From Rhizobium sp. BK376 (GTDB taxonomy: Bacteria > Pseudomonadota > Alphaproteobacteria > Rhizobiales > Rhizobiaceae), in the NCBI RefSeq assembly GCF_004341625.1, contig NZ_SLZG01000002.1, forward strand, positions 372,001-436,000: 64,000 nucleotides of DNA. The letters are read 5' to 3'. Below are positions 25,723 through 35,184 of the stretch, one piece after another. The translations under genes were made by a program, and so were the position numbers. Under the pieces are notes generated by a model that did not search any database, was not told the DNA's origin, and saw only the letters and a list, made by a program, of their open reading frames with translations. Position 1 is the stretch's first letter. Every line of letters starts with the position of its first letter.

Positions 25723-27003
25723 CTAGTTTGTCGAAAACTGTTTCAGTACAGCGTTCCAGAGGTTGAACAGTTCGGTTTTCGGGAAGGGCGTGTCCGGCTG
25801 GATGGCTGTCTGCACAAGCACCAAGTGGGTCATTGGATCAACAATGACGTATTGGCTGTGCGATCCAGCCATAAAAAACATGCGATCGGGGCCAGGAAAC
25901 AGCCACGTCAAATACCCGTATCCCCACGGATGAGTAGCATCTTCGAAGGCTCGGAAGGAATGCTGTTCAACAGGTTGTGTAGCATCGAGCAGCCATTGGC
26001 GCGGAATGATCTGCCGACCATTCCAAAAGCCGTCATGGGCGAGGAGCAGACCGAAGCGAGCATAATCTCTCAGAGTTGCGCTAAACGAAGCGGCAGCTGA
26101 TTCTTGACCAGAATTATCAATTAGCCATGTCGCTGAAGACTCTGCCCCCATCGGCTGCCAAATCCGTGTTTGCAAGTACTCGGACATCGTCATATGGGTG
26201 GCACGGGTAAGAACCAAACCTAAAACCTCGGGGTCAAGGGCCTTGTAGTACCAAACGGTATCAGGGGCAGCGATTCGCTTATTAAATTGCGACACAGCTT
26301 CGACCGTGCTGATTTTCACTTTGCCAAACCGCAATCGACCGAGCTTGGCGTTGTCATCAGTTCCGCTGTAGTCTTCTGTAAAAGCGATGCCCGACGCCAT
26401 GTGAAGCAAGGCTCGGATCGGAGTGCCGCCAATCTCGGTACCCTTCAATTCAGGGACGTAGGTCTCAGCCGTGTCATCGACCGAGTGGATCGCACCTTCG
26501 GAAATCGCAATTCCAATAAGCATGGCGGTAATCGTTTTAACCATCGACTGCGAGAGAAGTCGGTCGTGGTCGGTGCGACCGTACTGGTAATGCTCGTAGA
26601 GAATAGTCTGGTCATGCGCTATCAGCAGTCCCGTCGCCGGGTTGCGTGCAAGATAGTCAGGCAAGGTCGCCATGGATGGCACGAAGGTACTGTTGTCAAC
26701 GGGGTAGGAAACGGTGATTTCATTCGGAGCCCGCAACAGCGGCGAAGGCTTCTCTGCAGCGGCGATTATGCTTGTTTTAACACCAGGCAACTGATCGAAA
26801 TGACTGTAGTCGCCGACCATGTTTTCTGGTTTCCCTAGAGGCCAGTGCACCGGATAGCCAAGCTGCTTGCCGTAAGTCTCGGCGTTGGGTCCCGTGTCTG
26901 AGAAGACAGGATCAGCCTTCGGTGCCTCTTGGGCATCACACACCGAAACCCCGAAAACGAGCGGCAATATAGCCGTCAGTGCAGTACTTCTCCACCCAAA
27001 CAT
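25723..27003 (-). CDS. Class C beta-lactamase-like serine hydrolase
   Basis: 426 residues with a Sec signal peptide (about 1-24). The nucleophile motif S-x-x-K is SMVK in LLSQSMVKTIT (about 153), and the conserved YYKAL segment could supply the Tyr; the third motif, usually KTG or HxG, appears degenerate as AGSHSQ. This fits the large penicillin-binding/esterase family of secreted beta-lactamase folds, not a true resistance enzyme. GGAGGAAGG precedes the start. Base composition is visibly less G+C-rich than the neighbours, hinting at transfer. Confidence 0.83.
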   Translation of the reverse strand: MFGWRSTALTAILPLVFGVSVCDAQEAPKADPVFSDTGPNAETYGKQLGYPVHWPLGKPENMVGDYSHFDQLPGVKTSIIAAAEKPSPLLRAPNEITVSYPVDNSTFVPSMATLPDYLARNPATGLLIAHDQTILYEHYQYGRTDHDRLLSQSMVKTITAMLIGIAISEGAIHSVDDTAETYVPELKGTEIGGTPIRALLHMASGIAFTEDYSGTDDNAKLGRLRFGKVKISTVEAVSQFNKRIAAPDTVWYYKALDPEVLGLVLTRATHMTMSEYLQTRIWQPMGAESSATWLIDNSGQESAAASFSATLRDYARFGLLLAHDGFWNGRQIIPRQWLLDATQPVEQHSFRAFEDATHPWGYGYLTWLFPGPDRMFFMAGSHSQYVIVDPMTHLVLVQTAIQPDTPFPKTELFNLWNAVLKQFSTN

Positions 27004-27170
27004 AGCCTTCCTCCAAGGTTAGTATGGAGGGACATTTACGGCAGTTTGGCTTCCGCTTTTGTGACGACTGCTGTTGGGAGGATTTCGCGAACGAAGTTCG
27101 TCTGCTTCGGGCCGAAAGCCGCCACGGTGATGTCTATCCCCAACATGCCCACAACTTCTTTGGCAACAAC

Positions 27171-28070
27171 TTACCCCACCTCCGGCGCCGGATGGCTCAG
27201 CGCAAAAGCCTCCGCCTCCTTCTGCAGCCATTCACAGAACAAAACCGATTTCCTGTTTCGCCGCGCCCGCCGCAGGGCCACATATTCGTGGCCGCTTTCG
27301 AGGAAGCCCATGGGCGCGATCAGGCGGCCGAAGCGGATGTCGTCTGTCACATAGGGCCAGGGGGCGACGCAGACGCCGAGGCCGGCGCTGGCTGCTTCCA
27401 GCATGAAATAGAAATGTTCGTATTCGACGCGACCGCCGCCTTCGACTGATATGCCTGATCGCGCCAGCCAGTCGCCCCAGGCGCGCAGGCGGGTGCGGGT
27501 GTGCAGCACGGGCACGCCGGCGAAATGCGTCGCGACTGTCTCGGCAAGCGATGGGGCAAGCACCGGGCCGGTCTGTTCGGGGAAGAGTGCGATTACCTCG
27601 GCGCCTTCGGGCCAGGGTGCGGTGCCGACGCGGATGGCGACATCGAAGCCGTCGCGGGCAAAATCCACCGGCTTTGGCGATGCCGTGAGGCGGACCTCGA
27701 TGTTGGGATATTCCGCCTGAAACCGATAGAGCCTGGGGATCAGCCAGCGCATGGTGAAGGTGCCGGGGCAGGAGACGTCCAGGGGGCCGTCCTCAGTGTC
27801 CGCCACCGAGCGCACCGACATATCCATCTGGTCAAAGGCGGCGTTGAGGCCGGACAGAAGGACAGAGCCGGCCTCGGTCAGGCGCTGCCTGTTCTTAGGC
27901 CCTTCGAAGAGCGGAACGCCGAGCACATCTTCCAGATGCTGGATCTGGCGGCTGACGGCGCTGTGCGTGACGCTCAGCTCTTCCGCGGCGAGCGTCATGC
28001 GTCCATGACGGCCGGCAGCCTCGAAGGCGCGCAGGGCATTGAGCGAGGGTAGGCGGCGAGCCATCTCCAT
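27171..28070 (-). CDS. LysR family regulator, GcvA-like
   Basis: 299 residues. The start, RRLPSLNALRAFEAAGRHGR, is the GcvA-subfamily opening, followed by LSVTHSAVSRQIQHLE in the recognition helix and the substrate-binding domain (about 95-295). The start may be 28070 or the ATG two codons later. It is divergent from the methyltransferase at 28278, though the gap of 207 bases holds no clear T-N11-A box that I could identify with confidence. Target unknown. Confidence 0.87.
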   Translation of the reverse strand: MEMARRLPSLNALRAFEAAGRHGRMTLAAEELSVTHSAVSRQIQHLEDVLGVPLFEGPKNRQRLTEAGSVLLSGLNAAFDQMDMSVRSVADTEDGPLDVSCPGTFTMRWLIPRLYRFQAEYPNIEVRLTASPKPVDFARDGFDVAIRVGTAPWPEGAEVIALFPEQTGPVLAPSLAETVATHFAGVPVLHTRTRLRAWGDWLARSGISVEGGGRVEYEHFYFMLEAASAGLGVCVAPWPYVTDDIRFGRLIAPMGFLESGHEYVALRRARRNRKSVLFCEWLQKEAEAFALSHPAPEVG

Positions 28071-28277
28071 TCTCTCATGTGAGTTTTCCGAACAATATTT
28101 GTTCGATCATATCGGTTTTCTTCCTTTATGCCATGGTGTTTCTTGATCTCGAAAATCAGACGATGTCCCTGAGGGAACAATGATCGGCGAGAGCCTCTCG
28201 TTTTCGCCCGGCGGAGCTATGGTCTGTATCCAGCCTTTCTGCCGCGAACCGCGGCCTATTCGACAACGGAGATCCAG

Positions 28278-29054
28278 ATGTCCAGCAGACACAATGACGG
28301 CAGTGCAGGTGATGCCAATTACGGCGTGATCGGCGTCGACTACACGAAATATCGCCAGCCCGATCCGCATATCGCGGAATTCATCCGCGCAGCACTCGGG
28401 GATGCGAAGAGGGTGTTGAATGTCGGCGCCGGAGCTGGTTCCTACGAGCCGGTCGACCGGGATTTGACGGCGGTGGAACCTTCGGCTTCGATGCGGGCGC
28501 AGCGTCCGTCGCACCTGCCGCTGGCGATCGACGCGACGGCGGAAAAGCTTCTCTTCGAGGATGATGCCTTCGATGGCAGTATGGCGACCTTCACCGTGCA
28601 TCAATGGTCCGACCTGAAAGCGGGCATCGGCGAGATGCGCCGCGTCACGCGCGGCCCGGTGCTGATCCTCAGCTGCGACCCGGACGAACTGGAGCGTAGC
28701 TGGTTGCACGATTATGCGCCTGAAATGATCAAGGTCGAGGCGCGGCGCTATCCCGCCATGAAGACGATCGCGGAAATGCTGGGCGGCACGGTTGAGATCA
28801 AGGCGGTTCCGATCCCGCTCGATTGCATCGATGGATTCGGGGAGGGGTATTACGGCCGGCCGGAGCGGCTGCTCGATCCCGGTGCGCGGCTTGCCAACTC
28901 GGCATGGAGTTTCGTCGACAAGTCGGTCGGCGATCGCTTCGTCGAAGAGCTGGGGCGCGACCTGAAGGACGGAACTTGGGATGCGCGCTACGGCCATTTG
29001 CGCAGCCAGCCTTTCTTCGAGGGATCGTTGCGCCTCATCATCGGCAGGCCGTAA
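28278..29054 (+). CDS. Class I SAM-dependent methyltransferase
   Basis: 258 residues. Motif I is VLNVGAGAGSYEP (about 52-64), with the acidic post-I loop DLTAVEPSASM and the DGSMATFTVHQW strand at motif IV. It resembles ubiE/Methyltransf_11 enzymes; the substrate is unknown. CGGAGATCC lies before the start. The PdxH-like gene follows 10 bases later, suggesting an operon. Confidence 0.85.
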   Translation: MSSRHNDGSAGDANYGVIGVDYTKYRQPDPHIAEFIRAALGDAKRVLNVGAGAGSYEPVDRDLTAVEPSASMRAQRPSHLPLAIDATAEKLLFEDDAFDGSMATFTVHQWSDLKAGIGEMRRVTRGPVLILSCDPDELERSWLHDYAPEMIKVEARRYPAMKTIAEMLGGTVEIKAVPIPLDCIDGFGEGYYGRPERLLDPGARLANSAWSFVDKSVGDRFVEELGRDLKDGTWDARYGHLRSQPFFEGSLRLIIGRP

Positions 29055-29064
29055 GGAGCCGGTC

Positions 29065-29709
29065 ATGAAGGACGAGCTTCGCGCCCTCAAATCGCTTGCA
29101 GGTTCCTTTCCGTCCTTCAATGCGGACGCGACGCCGGATAATCCGAAAGACCTGTTTTCCGCATGGCTTCGAGAGGCAATCGAAGCCGGCATCCGCGAGC
29201 CGCACGCGATGACCCTGTCGACCGTCGACGAGACGGGCTCGCCGGATGCCCGCGTGCTGATCCTGAAGAATCTCGACGAGCGCGGCTTTCACTTCGCCAC
29301 GTCCAATGCCGCGCCGAAGGGCCAGCAGATCGCGATCAATCCCTATGTGGCGCTCACCTTCTATTGGTCGCTGCTCGGCCGGCAGGTTCGCATCCGCGGC
29401 GTGGCGATAGAGACGGAATCGCATGAGCGCGATGTCGATTTTCTGGCGCGACCGGCGGGATCACGCGCCGCAGCGCTTCTGAACCGGCAGAGTGACGTGC
29501 TCTCATCGGATGCCGATCTCGATGCCGGGCTTGCGGAGCAGCGCCTTCGTCTGGCGGATCAGCCCGATCTCATCGCGCCGAACTGGGCGGTCTTCGTTGT
29601 CATGCCGCATGAGGTGGAGTTCTGGCAGGGCAACGAGGAGGGCCGTCACCAGCGGCTGCGCTATCGGCGCGACCGGGGAGGTTGGATACAGGAGCGGCTC
29701 TGGCCGTGA
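29065..29709 (+). CDS. Pyridoxamine 5'-phosphate oxidase family (PdxH-like)
   Basis: 214 residues, the full length of PdxH. Recognisable blocks are AMTLSTVDETGSPDARVLILK (two halves of the FMN-binding strand pair), FHFATSNAAPKGQQI, QVRIRGVAIE, and the C-terminal PNWAVFVVMPHEVEFWQGN with RLRYRRD, which in PdxH contact FMN and substrate. It could make pyridoxal phosphate. Because rhizobia usually carry a main pdxH elsewhere, I leave the symbol empty; this may be a paralogue. Coupled to the upstream methyltransferase. Confidence 0.82.
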   Translation: MKDELRALKSLAGSFPSFNADATPDNPKDLFSAWLREAIEAGIREPHAMTLSTVDETGSPDARVLILKNLDERGFHFATSNAAPKGQQIAINPYVALTFYWSLLGRQVRIRGVAIETESHERDVDFLARPAGSRAAALLNRQSDVLSSDADLDAGLAEQRLRLADQPDLIAPNWAVFVVMPHEVEFWQGNEEGRHQRLRYRRDRGGWIQERLWP

Positions 29710-29741
29710 GAGCCGATATCAGCCAAAGCCGATTGCGCCAT

Positions 29742-30179
29742 CTACCTGACGACGAGAACCGGGATCGTCGAATTCGCCAGAACCTCTGATGTCTGGCTGC
29801 CCAGCAGCAGCCGGCTGACGCCGCGGCGTCCGTGCGAGGATATGACGATCAGCCCGCAATTCCGTGTCAGCGCCGCCTCGAGAATGGCTGAGGCAGGGGA
29901 GACGTCGATTTCGGTGACGAAATCGATCGCAACGTCCGCCTTCGCCGCTTTCTCGCGGACAAGCGCTTCCAGTTCCTTCAATTCCGTCTGAATGCCCTGA
30001 TTATAACTATCCAGCGCCTGGCCCTGCACGACACCCTGAAGCGCAAAGCCGGTGAGCGGGACAATGACCGTCAGAATCGTTGCCGGAATATTGAGAGCCT
30101 TGGCAAGAGCGAGACCGTGATCAACGCCCTTGGCTGCGAGTTCGGACCCGTCCGTCGGGAGCAATATGCGGTTGTACAT
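29742..30179 (-). CDS. Universal stress protein (UspA family)
   Basis: 145 residues, a single Usp domain. It starts with RILLPTDGSELA and ends with the ATP-binding motif G-2x-G-9x-G(S/T), seen as SSHGRRGVSRLLLGSQTSEV. The start at 30179 is chosen because the upstream in-frame extension to 30224 is not family-like. Likely an ATP-binding stress protein; no partner is adjacent. Confidence 0.92.
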   Translation of the reverse strand: MYNRILLPTDGSELAAKGVDHGLALAKALNIPATILTVIVPLTGFALQGVVQGQALDSYNQGIQTELKELEALVREKAAKADVAIDFVTEIDVSPASAILEAALTRNCGLIVISSHGRRGVSRLLLGSQTSEVLANSTIPVLVVR

Positions 30180-30628
30180 GGGAATTCCATCTCCACTGAT
30201 TGAACTATGGACTTCATCTATCATCCGTAGCGCCGCGTCCTGACCTCCGTCAATCGGCCATGCCTCCAGCGCCTAAATCGCCGCAGGCCAAAATGATGCG
30301 TTGGAGGCCGGACCCATACTCTACGCGCCTTCGACGGCATCAGTCGATGGTTTTTCAAAGGGTTGAGAGCGTGGCATGAGCAGATTAAACGTAACATCCC
30401 GGACGTCATTCCATTGAAGGTCCAACGGTTCAGCGAGGTCGCTGCGCAACAAAGACGCCTTGCTATGGCCCGGGATCGGCGTATGGTCTTCCTATCGGTG
30501 CTGCATGCATATCCACCGGCTTGCGATGGCCTGGGATTATTACATGTCTTGCTACAACCGGCCGCCTTCAAATCTTTGGAACAACGCACCGCGGTGTGAA
30601 TTAGCCTTGGAAACCCAAGGAGCGAGCG
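30180..30628. other. 449-base intergenic region
   Basis: Open frames across it on both strands (for example 30221-30865 on the complement) have no ribosome site and unlikely composition, and overlap the small gene at 30629. I see no strong terminator or repeat. It should carry the divergent promoters of the stress protein and the small protein. Confidence 0.4.
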
Positions 30629-30829
30629 ATGATATTTGATCCAGATGACGGCATTGTCGTTTCCTCTGAACGACTTGAAGCCTGCGAAGCATCGCTTGAA
30701 GGCGAATTCGGCGACATGATTGACCATGCCCTGAGCCGCGGATGGTCCCTCGACGAGGCGCTGGTCGCAATCGCCGAGCTGGTCTCCAAGGAGTTCGCGT
30801 CGCCCAAACGGTCCGTCACGACGCACTGA
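30629..30829 (+). CDS. Small conserved-looking acidic protein of unknown function
   Basis: 66 residues, acidic, with a predicted helix pair (SSERLEACEASLEGEFGDMI in the first, then GWSLDEALVAIAELVSKEF). AAGGAG lies 6-7 bases before the ATG, which supports expression. No signal peptide or membrane segment. I do not recognise the family. Convergent with the PLP-enzyme gene at 30866. Confidence 0.6.
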   Translation: MIFDPDDGIVVSSERLEACEASLEGEFGDMIDHALSRGWSLDEALVAIAELVSKEFASPKRSVTTH

Positions 30830-30865
30830 CAGCGCTCTGTCAGTGCGGTCGATATCACCAGCCAA

Positions 30866-31936
30866 TCAGACGATCCGGCCTCGCGCGGCGACTGGCCATA
30901 CGCCGGAAATCTCACCCTTTTCGAGTACGGTCACGGCATCGACCATGTTGGTCACGACGCAGGCGTGGTTCGGCACGATGCGGAGCTTGTCGCCGACCTT
31001 CAGATTGATCGGGCCTTCTGTCACGAGGCGGCCGTGTTCCTCCGAAAGCTGGTCGATGGCGATGTCATCGCGGCCAAGCACATGGCCATAGCCGGAAAGT
31101 CCGAGAAGGTCGGAGGTCAGCGTTTTCGAGCCGGCATCGATGATGGCGCGGTTGGCCGCCGGCACCGAAACGACGGTCGCCAGCACTGTCAGCGCGCAAT
31201 CGTCCCAGCTGCAGACTCCGCGGGCAACCAGCGAACGGTCGTTATAGACATAGGTGCCGGGCCGGTATTCCGTCGTGACTGGGGCATCGGCTGCATGCAT
31301 CATCGACGGCGTTCCGCCCGAGGTAATAACGGGGACGGCGATGCCCGCCGCTTCGATAAGCGCCTTGGCGCGGGACATGAAGGTCTCGACGGCGGCCGCG
31401 CCATTGACCGGCGGATAGGTCATCAAGCCGCCGAAGACGAGGCCGGGTGCCTTGGCGATCCGCTGCGCAAGCGCGGTTGCGGCTTCCGGGGTCGCCACGC
31501 CGCAGCGGTCGGCGCCGGTGTTGCATTCCACCAGGACTGAAAGCGGCGCGGGCTGCGAAGCAAAGGTGCTGGAAAGGCCGTCGATGACCACTTCGTTGTC
31601 GGCAACGACGCTGAGCGTCACCTTCCGGGCGAGTGCTGCCAGATGCTCCAGCTTTTCCGCGCCGAGGATGTTGTAGGTGATCAGCACGTCGCGGATCTGA
31701 GGGCTGCCCTCAATCATCGCCTCGGCTTCGGACACCTTCTGGCAGGTGATGCCTACCGCGCCTGCTTTCAGCTGCATTTCCGCGATGGCCGGCAATTTGT
31801 GCGTCTTGATGTGCGGGCGGACCTTGAGCCCGTGAGCGTCGGCATAGGCCTGGAAACGATCGATGTTGCGGTGGACGATATCGAGATCGACCAGGACGGC
31901 CGGTGTGTTCAGGGTTTCAAGCGTCTTTGCGGCCAT
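30866..31936 (-). CDS. D-threonine aldolase / D-serine dehydratase-like PLP enzyme
   Basis: 356 residues of the fold-type III (alanine-racemase-like) DSD1 family. The PLP lysine region PHIKTHK is at 41-47, ITSGGTPSM binds the cofactor phosphate, and the C-terminal metal-binding His/Cys pair of the family is in NHACVV. Members cleave D-threonine or D-3-hydroxy amino acids, or deaminate D-serine. It is divergent from a polar amino-acid ABC transporter and a RidA gene, which fits uptake and breakdown of a D-hydroxy amino acid. The start at 31936 removes 19 unsupported residues. Confidence 0.86.
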   Translation of the reverse strand: MAAKTLETLNTPAVLVDLDIVHRNIDRFQAYADAHGLKVRPHIKTHKLPAIAEMQLKAGAVGITCQKVSEAEAMIEGSPQIRDVLITYNILGAEKLEHLAALARKVTLSVVADNEVVIDGLSSTFASQPAPLSVLVECNTGADRCGVATPEAATALAQRIAKAPGLVFGGLMTYPPVNGAAAVETFMSRAKALIEAAGIAVPVITSGGTPSMMHAADAPVTTEYRPGTYVYNDRSLVARGVCSWDDCALTVLATVVSVPAANRAIIDAGSKTLTSDLLGLSGYGHVLGRDDIAIDQLSEEHGRLVTEGPINLKVGDKLRIVPNHACVVTNMVDAVTVLEKGEISGVWPVAARGRIV

Positions 31937-32078
31937 GATCGTGAGAACTCCCAAAAATTTTGATGCAATTTCAGGCAGAAGAAAATGCTGCACGCTCCTG
32001 TGCAGAATCCTGCCCGGCCATCCCTTGACAATTTATGCATCTTGGCTCTGAATACGTCAATCCAGTAAAACAGACACG

Positions 32079-32096
32079 TGTCCAAAATACTGGACA
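32079..32096. promoter_or_regulatory. Candidate IclR operator between PLP enzyme and ABC transporter
   Basis: TGTCCA (32079-32084), six bases, then TGGACA (32091-32096): a perfect dyad in the divergent gap, 31 bases before the transporter start. IclR-family sites are typically palindromes of similar size, and an IclR gene ends the locus at 35631, so this is its natural candidate target. Inference only. Confidence 0.5.
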
Positions 32097-32127
32097 TCTG
32101 AAAATGACCGTTCATTAGGGGAACATC

Positions 32128-32976
32128 ATGATCAATTCGCTCCGCGCCAGCGCGCTTTCGCTGGCAACCGCACTCCTTCTTTCCGCCATGCCCGCATTCG
32201 CCCAGCAGGCGACCAGCAAGCTCGACGAGGTTCTGGCCCGCGGCCATCTCGTCCTCGGCACCGGCAGCACCAATGCGCCTTGGCACTTCAAGAGCGCCGA
32301 CGACAAGCTTCAGGGCTTCGACATCGACATGGGCCGTATCATCGCCAAGGCGCTGTTCGGCGATCCCGACAAGATCGAGTATGTCGTCCAGTCGTCGGAT
32401 GCGCGTATCCCGAACATCACCACCAACAAGGTCGACATCACCTGCCAGTTCATGACTGTCACCGGCGAGCGCGCCCAGCAAATCGCCTTCACCATTCCCT
32501 ACTACCGGGAAGGCGTCGGCCTCATGCTGAAGGCTGACAGCAAATATGCCGATTATGCCGCGCTAAAGGCTGCCGGTTCGTCCGTGACCATCGCCGTCTT
32601 GCAGAACGTCTATGCCGAAGACATGGTGCATGCGGCCCTGCCGGGCGCGACCGTCGACCAATATGAATCGGTCGACCTGATCTACCAGGCGCTCGAATCC
32701 GGCCGTGCCGATGCGGTTGCAACCGACCAGTCGTCGCTGGCCTGGTACATGACGCAGAACCCGGGCCGCTACAAGGATGCCGGCTACGGCTGGAATCCCC
32801 AAACCTATGCTTGCGGCGTGAAGCGTGGCGATCAGGATTGGCTGAACTTCGTCAACACCGCCCTGCACGAGGCGATGACGGGCGTCGAGTTCGACTTCTA
32901 TGCCAAGTCCTACAAGACCTGGTTCGGCAAAGATCTCACTCCGCCGCCGATCGGCTTCCCGGTCGAGTACAAGTAA
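32128..32976 (+). CDS. Amino-acid ABC transporter substrate-binding protein
   Basis: 282 residues: Sec signal peptide (about 1-26, ending Ala-Phe-Ala), then SBP_bac_3. Landmarks are LDEVLARGHLVLGTG, LQGFDIDMGRIIAKALFG, RIPNITTNKVDITCQFMTVT with the usual ligand-binding Arg/Thr pattern, and DAVATDQSSLAWY. It captures a polar amino acid in the periplasm for the two permeases downstream. The 74-base gap after it is typical for a binding protein made in excess. Confidence 0.93.
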   Translation: MINSLRASALSLATALLLSAMPAFAQQATSKLDEVLARGHLVLGTGSTNAPWHFKSADDKLQGFDIDMGRIIAKALFGDPDKIEYVVQSSDARIPNITTNKVDITCQFMTVTGERAQQIAFTIPYYREGVGLMLKADSKYADYAALKAAGSSVTIAVLQNVYAEDMVHAALPGATVDQYESVDLIYQALESGRADAVATDQSSLAWYMTQNPGRYKDAGYGWNPQTYACGVKRGDQDWLNFVNTALHEAMTGVEFDFYAKSYKTWFGKDLTPPPIGFPVEYK

Positions 32977-33050
32977 GCCAAACATAAGCCGTCGGGGACG
33001 AGGGGAGTGCCCTTCGTCCCTTTCCTACGCCTCTACGGCAGGATGCCGCC

Positions 33051-33713
33051 ATGGGTTATACGCTCAATTTCGCCGCCGTCTGGCGCAGCTTCGACCAGCT
33101 TCTCGAAGGTTTGCTGCTCAGCCTCGGCCTGGCTTTCATTTCCATTCTGATCGGCGCTGCCATCGGCCTGCTCGTCGCCTTCGCGCTGGCCGCCAAAAGC
33201 GGCTGGATCAGGCGGCCCGCCGCCGGCTACGTAACGATCATCCGCAACCTGCCGATCCTCGTGCTGGTGCTTTTCGCCTATTTCGCCCTGCCGCAACTGG
33301 GCTTTCGCATCACGAAGATCCAAAGCTTCGTGGCCGTCCTTTCGATCTATTCCGGCGCTTATCTGGCCGAGGTCTTTCGTGCCGGGCTCGTCTCGATCCC
33401 GAAGGGGTTGACGGAGGCGGGCCTTGCCATCGGGCTGACGCCTTTGCAGATCCGGGTATCGATCATCGTGCCTTTGATGCTGCGCAATGTCCTGCCGTCG
33501 CTCTCCTCCACCGTGATCTCGCTGTTCAAGGATACGTCGCTGGCGGCGGCCATCGCCGTGCCCGAACTGACCTTCGAGGCGCGCAAGATCAACGTCGAGA
33601 CCTTCCGGGTCATCGAGACATGGATCGTTGCCTCAGGTCTCTACATCGCCACCTGTTCCGTGCTGGCCGCGCTGATGCGCGTGGTCGAGCGTCGGCTTGC
33701 CGTTCCGAGGTGA
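33051..33713 (+). CDS. Amino-acid ABC transporter permease
   Basis: 220 residues, HisM/GlnP type. The cytoplasmic EAA loop AEVFRAGLVSIPKGLTEAGL (split at the conserved Gly) contacts the ATPase, and the family segment TIIRNLPILVLVLFAYFALP replaces the more usual RGTPLL. About five membrane helices. First of two permeases that form the heterodimeric channel. It ends 4 bases before the next permease. Confidence 0.93.
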   Translation: MGYTLNFAAVWRSFDQLLEGLLLSLGLAFISILIGAAIGLLVAFALAAKSGWIRRPAAGYVTIIRNLPILVLVLFAYFALPQLGFRITKIQSFVAVLSIYSGAYLAEVFRAGLVSIPKGLTEAGLAIGLTPLQIRVSIIVPLMLRNVLPSLSSTVISLFKDTSLAAAIAVPELTFEARKINVETFRVIETWIVASGLYIATCSVLAALMRVVERRLAVPR

Positions 33714-33717
33714 CGCC

Positions 33718-34383
33718 ATGATGGATTTTTCCGCTTTCCTCGCTCAGCTCTGGATTGCCCGCTTCGTCATCCTCAAGGGGCTTGGCGTCACGGTTTCGAT
33801 TTCGCTTCTGTCGATCATCGTCGGCTCGCTGCTCGGCGTGCTCGTCGGTCTGGCGCTGGTTTACGGCAACGGGTTCGTGCGCTTCGTGGTGCGGTGCTAT
33901 ACGGACTTCATTCGCGGCACTCCGGTGCTCGTGCTGGTTCTTGCCAGCTATTATGTGCTGTCCGCCGTCGGCATCGACCTCGGTACCTTCCAGGCCGGTG
34001 TGCTGGCACTGGCGATCTTCTGCTCTTCCCATGTGGGCGAGATTGTCCGCGGTGGACTGCAGGCTATCCCCAAGGGCCAGACGGAGGCTGCCAAGGCGAT
34101 CGGCCTGACCTTTCGACAGACCTTTGCCTACGTGCTCTGGCCGCAGGCGCTGCGCCAGTTCCTGCCCACCTGGGTGAATACGGCAGCCGAGATGGTCAAG
34201 GCGTCGACGCTTCTGTCCGTCATCGGCGTCGCCGAGCTCCTGCTGCGCACGCAGGAAATCATCTCGCGCAATTTCATGAGCCTGCAGTTCTATTTCTTCG
34301 TTGGGCTTCTCTATTTCGTCATCAACTACGGCATCGAGCGGTTCGGCAAATATGTCGAACGCAAGACCGCCGTACCGTCGTAA
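33718..34383 (+). CDS. Amino-acid ABC transporter permease
   Basis: 221 residues, HisQ/GlnP type. The opening [20 protein letters not shown] is typical, as is the coupling loop [20 protein letters not shown]. Five membrane helices. Start at the first of two adjacent ATG codons (33718), with GAGG upstream overlapping the end of the preceding permease. Partner of the permease at 33051. Confidence 0.93.
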   Translation: MMDFSAFLAQLWIARFVILKGLGVTVSISLLSIIVGSLLGVLVGLALVYGNGFVRFVVRCYTDFIRGTPVLVLVLASYYVLSAVGIDLGTFQAGVLALAIFCSSHVGEIVRGGLQAIPKGQTEAAKAIGLTFRQTFAYVLWPQALRQFLPTWVNTAAEMVKASTLLSVIGVAELLLRTQEIISRNFMSLQFYFFVGLLYFVINYGIERFGKYVERKTAVPS

Positions 34384-34393
34384 GGCTGCGGTC

Positions 34394-35164
34394 ATGAGCA
34401 AGGTACTTCTCGAAATACAGGGTCTGCGCAAGCAGTATGGCGCCGTCGAGGTGCTGAAGGGCGTCGACTGCACGATGCACCAGGGCGAGGTGATCTCGAT
34501 CATCGGCTCTTCCGGTTCCGGCAAGACGACGATGCTTCGCTGCATCAATATGCTGGAGGATTTCCAGGGAGGACATATCCGCCTCGACGGCGAGGAAATC
34601 GGCTACGACCAGAGCGGCTCGTCGCGCAAGCGCAAGAGCGAGAAGGAGATTGCCCGCCAGCGCGCGCTGACCGGCATGGCCTTCCAGCAATTCAACCTCT
34701 TTCCGCATTTGACGGCGGCGAAGAACGTGATGCTCGGTCTCGTCAAGGTGAAGAAGATGCCGCATGACGAGGCGCGGGCGCTCGCCGAAAAATGGCTTGA
34801 CCGCGTCGGGCTCAAGTCTCGCGCCGATCACTATCCCGGACAGCTTTCGGGCGGCCAGCAGCAGCGTGTTGCCATCGCCCGCGCCATCGCCATGGCGCCG
34901 CGCCTGATGCTGTTCGATGAGGTGACGTCGGCGCTCGATCCGGAACTGGTGGGCGAGGTGCTGCAGGTCATCAAGGGGCTCGCTGCCGACGGCATGAGCA
35001 TGCTGCTCGTCACTCACGAGATGCGCTTTGCCTATGAAGTGTCCTCGCGGGTCATCTTCATGAACCAGGGCGTCATCTGCGAGGAAGGCAATCCGAAGGA
35101 GATGTTCGTGAAGCCGAAGACGGAACGGCTCGCCGAATTCTTGAAGACGTCCAGTTTCAACTAA
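34394..35164 (+). CDS. Amino-acid ABC transporter ATP-binding protein
   Basis: 256 residues, GlnQ/HisP type: Walker [11 protein letters not shown]-loop QQFNLFPH, signature [14 protein letters not shown], Walker [15 protein letters not shown], and switch His in LVTHEM. An insertion of about 17 residues rich in Arg/Lys/Ser (about 66-85) precedes the Q-loop, longer than in E. coli GlnQ. It energises the two permeases before it. Confidence 0.95.
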   Translation: MSKVLLEIQGLRKQYGAVEVLKGVDCTMHQGEVISIIGSSGSGKTTMLRCINMLEDFQGGHIRLDGEEIGYDQSGSSRKRKSEKEIARQRALTGMAFQQFNLFPHLTAAKNVMLGLVKVKKMPHDEARALAEKWLDRVGLKSRADHYPGQLSGGQQQRVAIARAIAMAPRLMLFDEVTSALDPELVGEVLQVIKGLAADGMSMLLVTHEMRFAYEVSSRVIFMNQGVICEEGNPKEMFVKPKTERLAEFLKTSSFN

Positions 35165-35184
35165 AACAAAAGAGAGAACATCCT

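Noticed and set aside
30221..30865. 214-codon frame opposite the 66-residue gene
   Set aside because: No ribosome site; composition unlike a protein; the + strand gene at 30629 has a good ribosome site instead.
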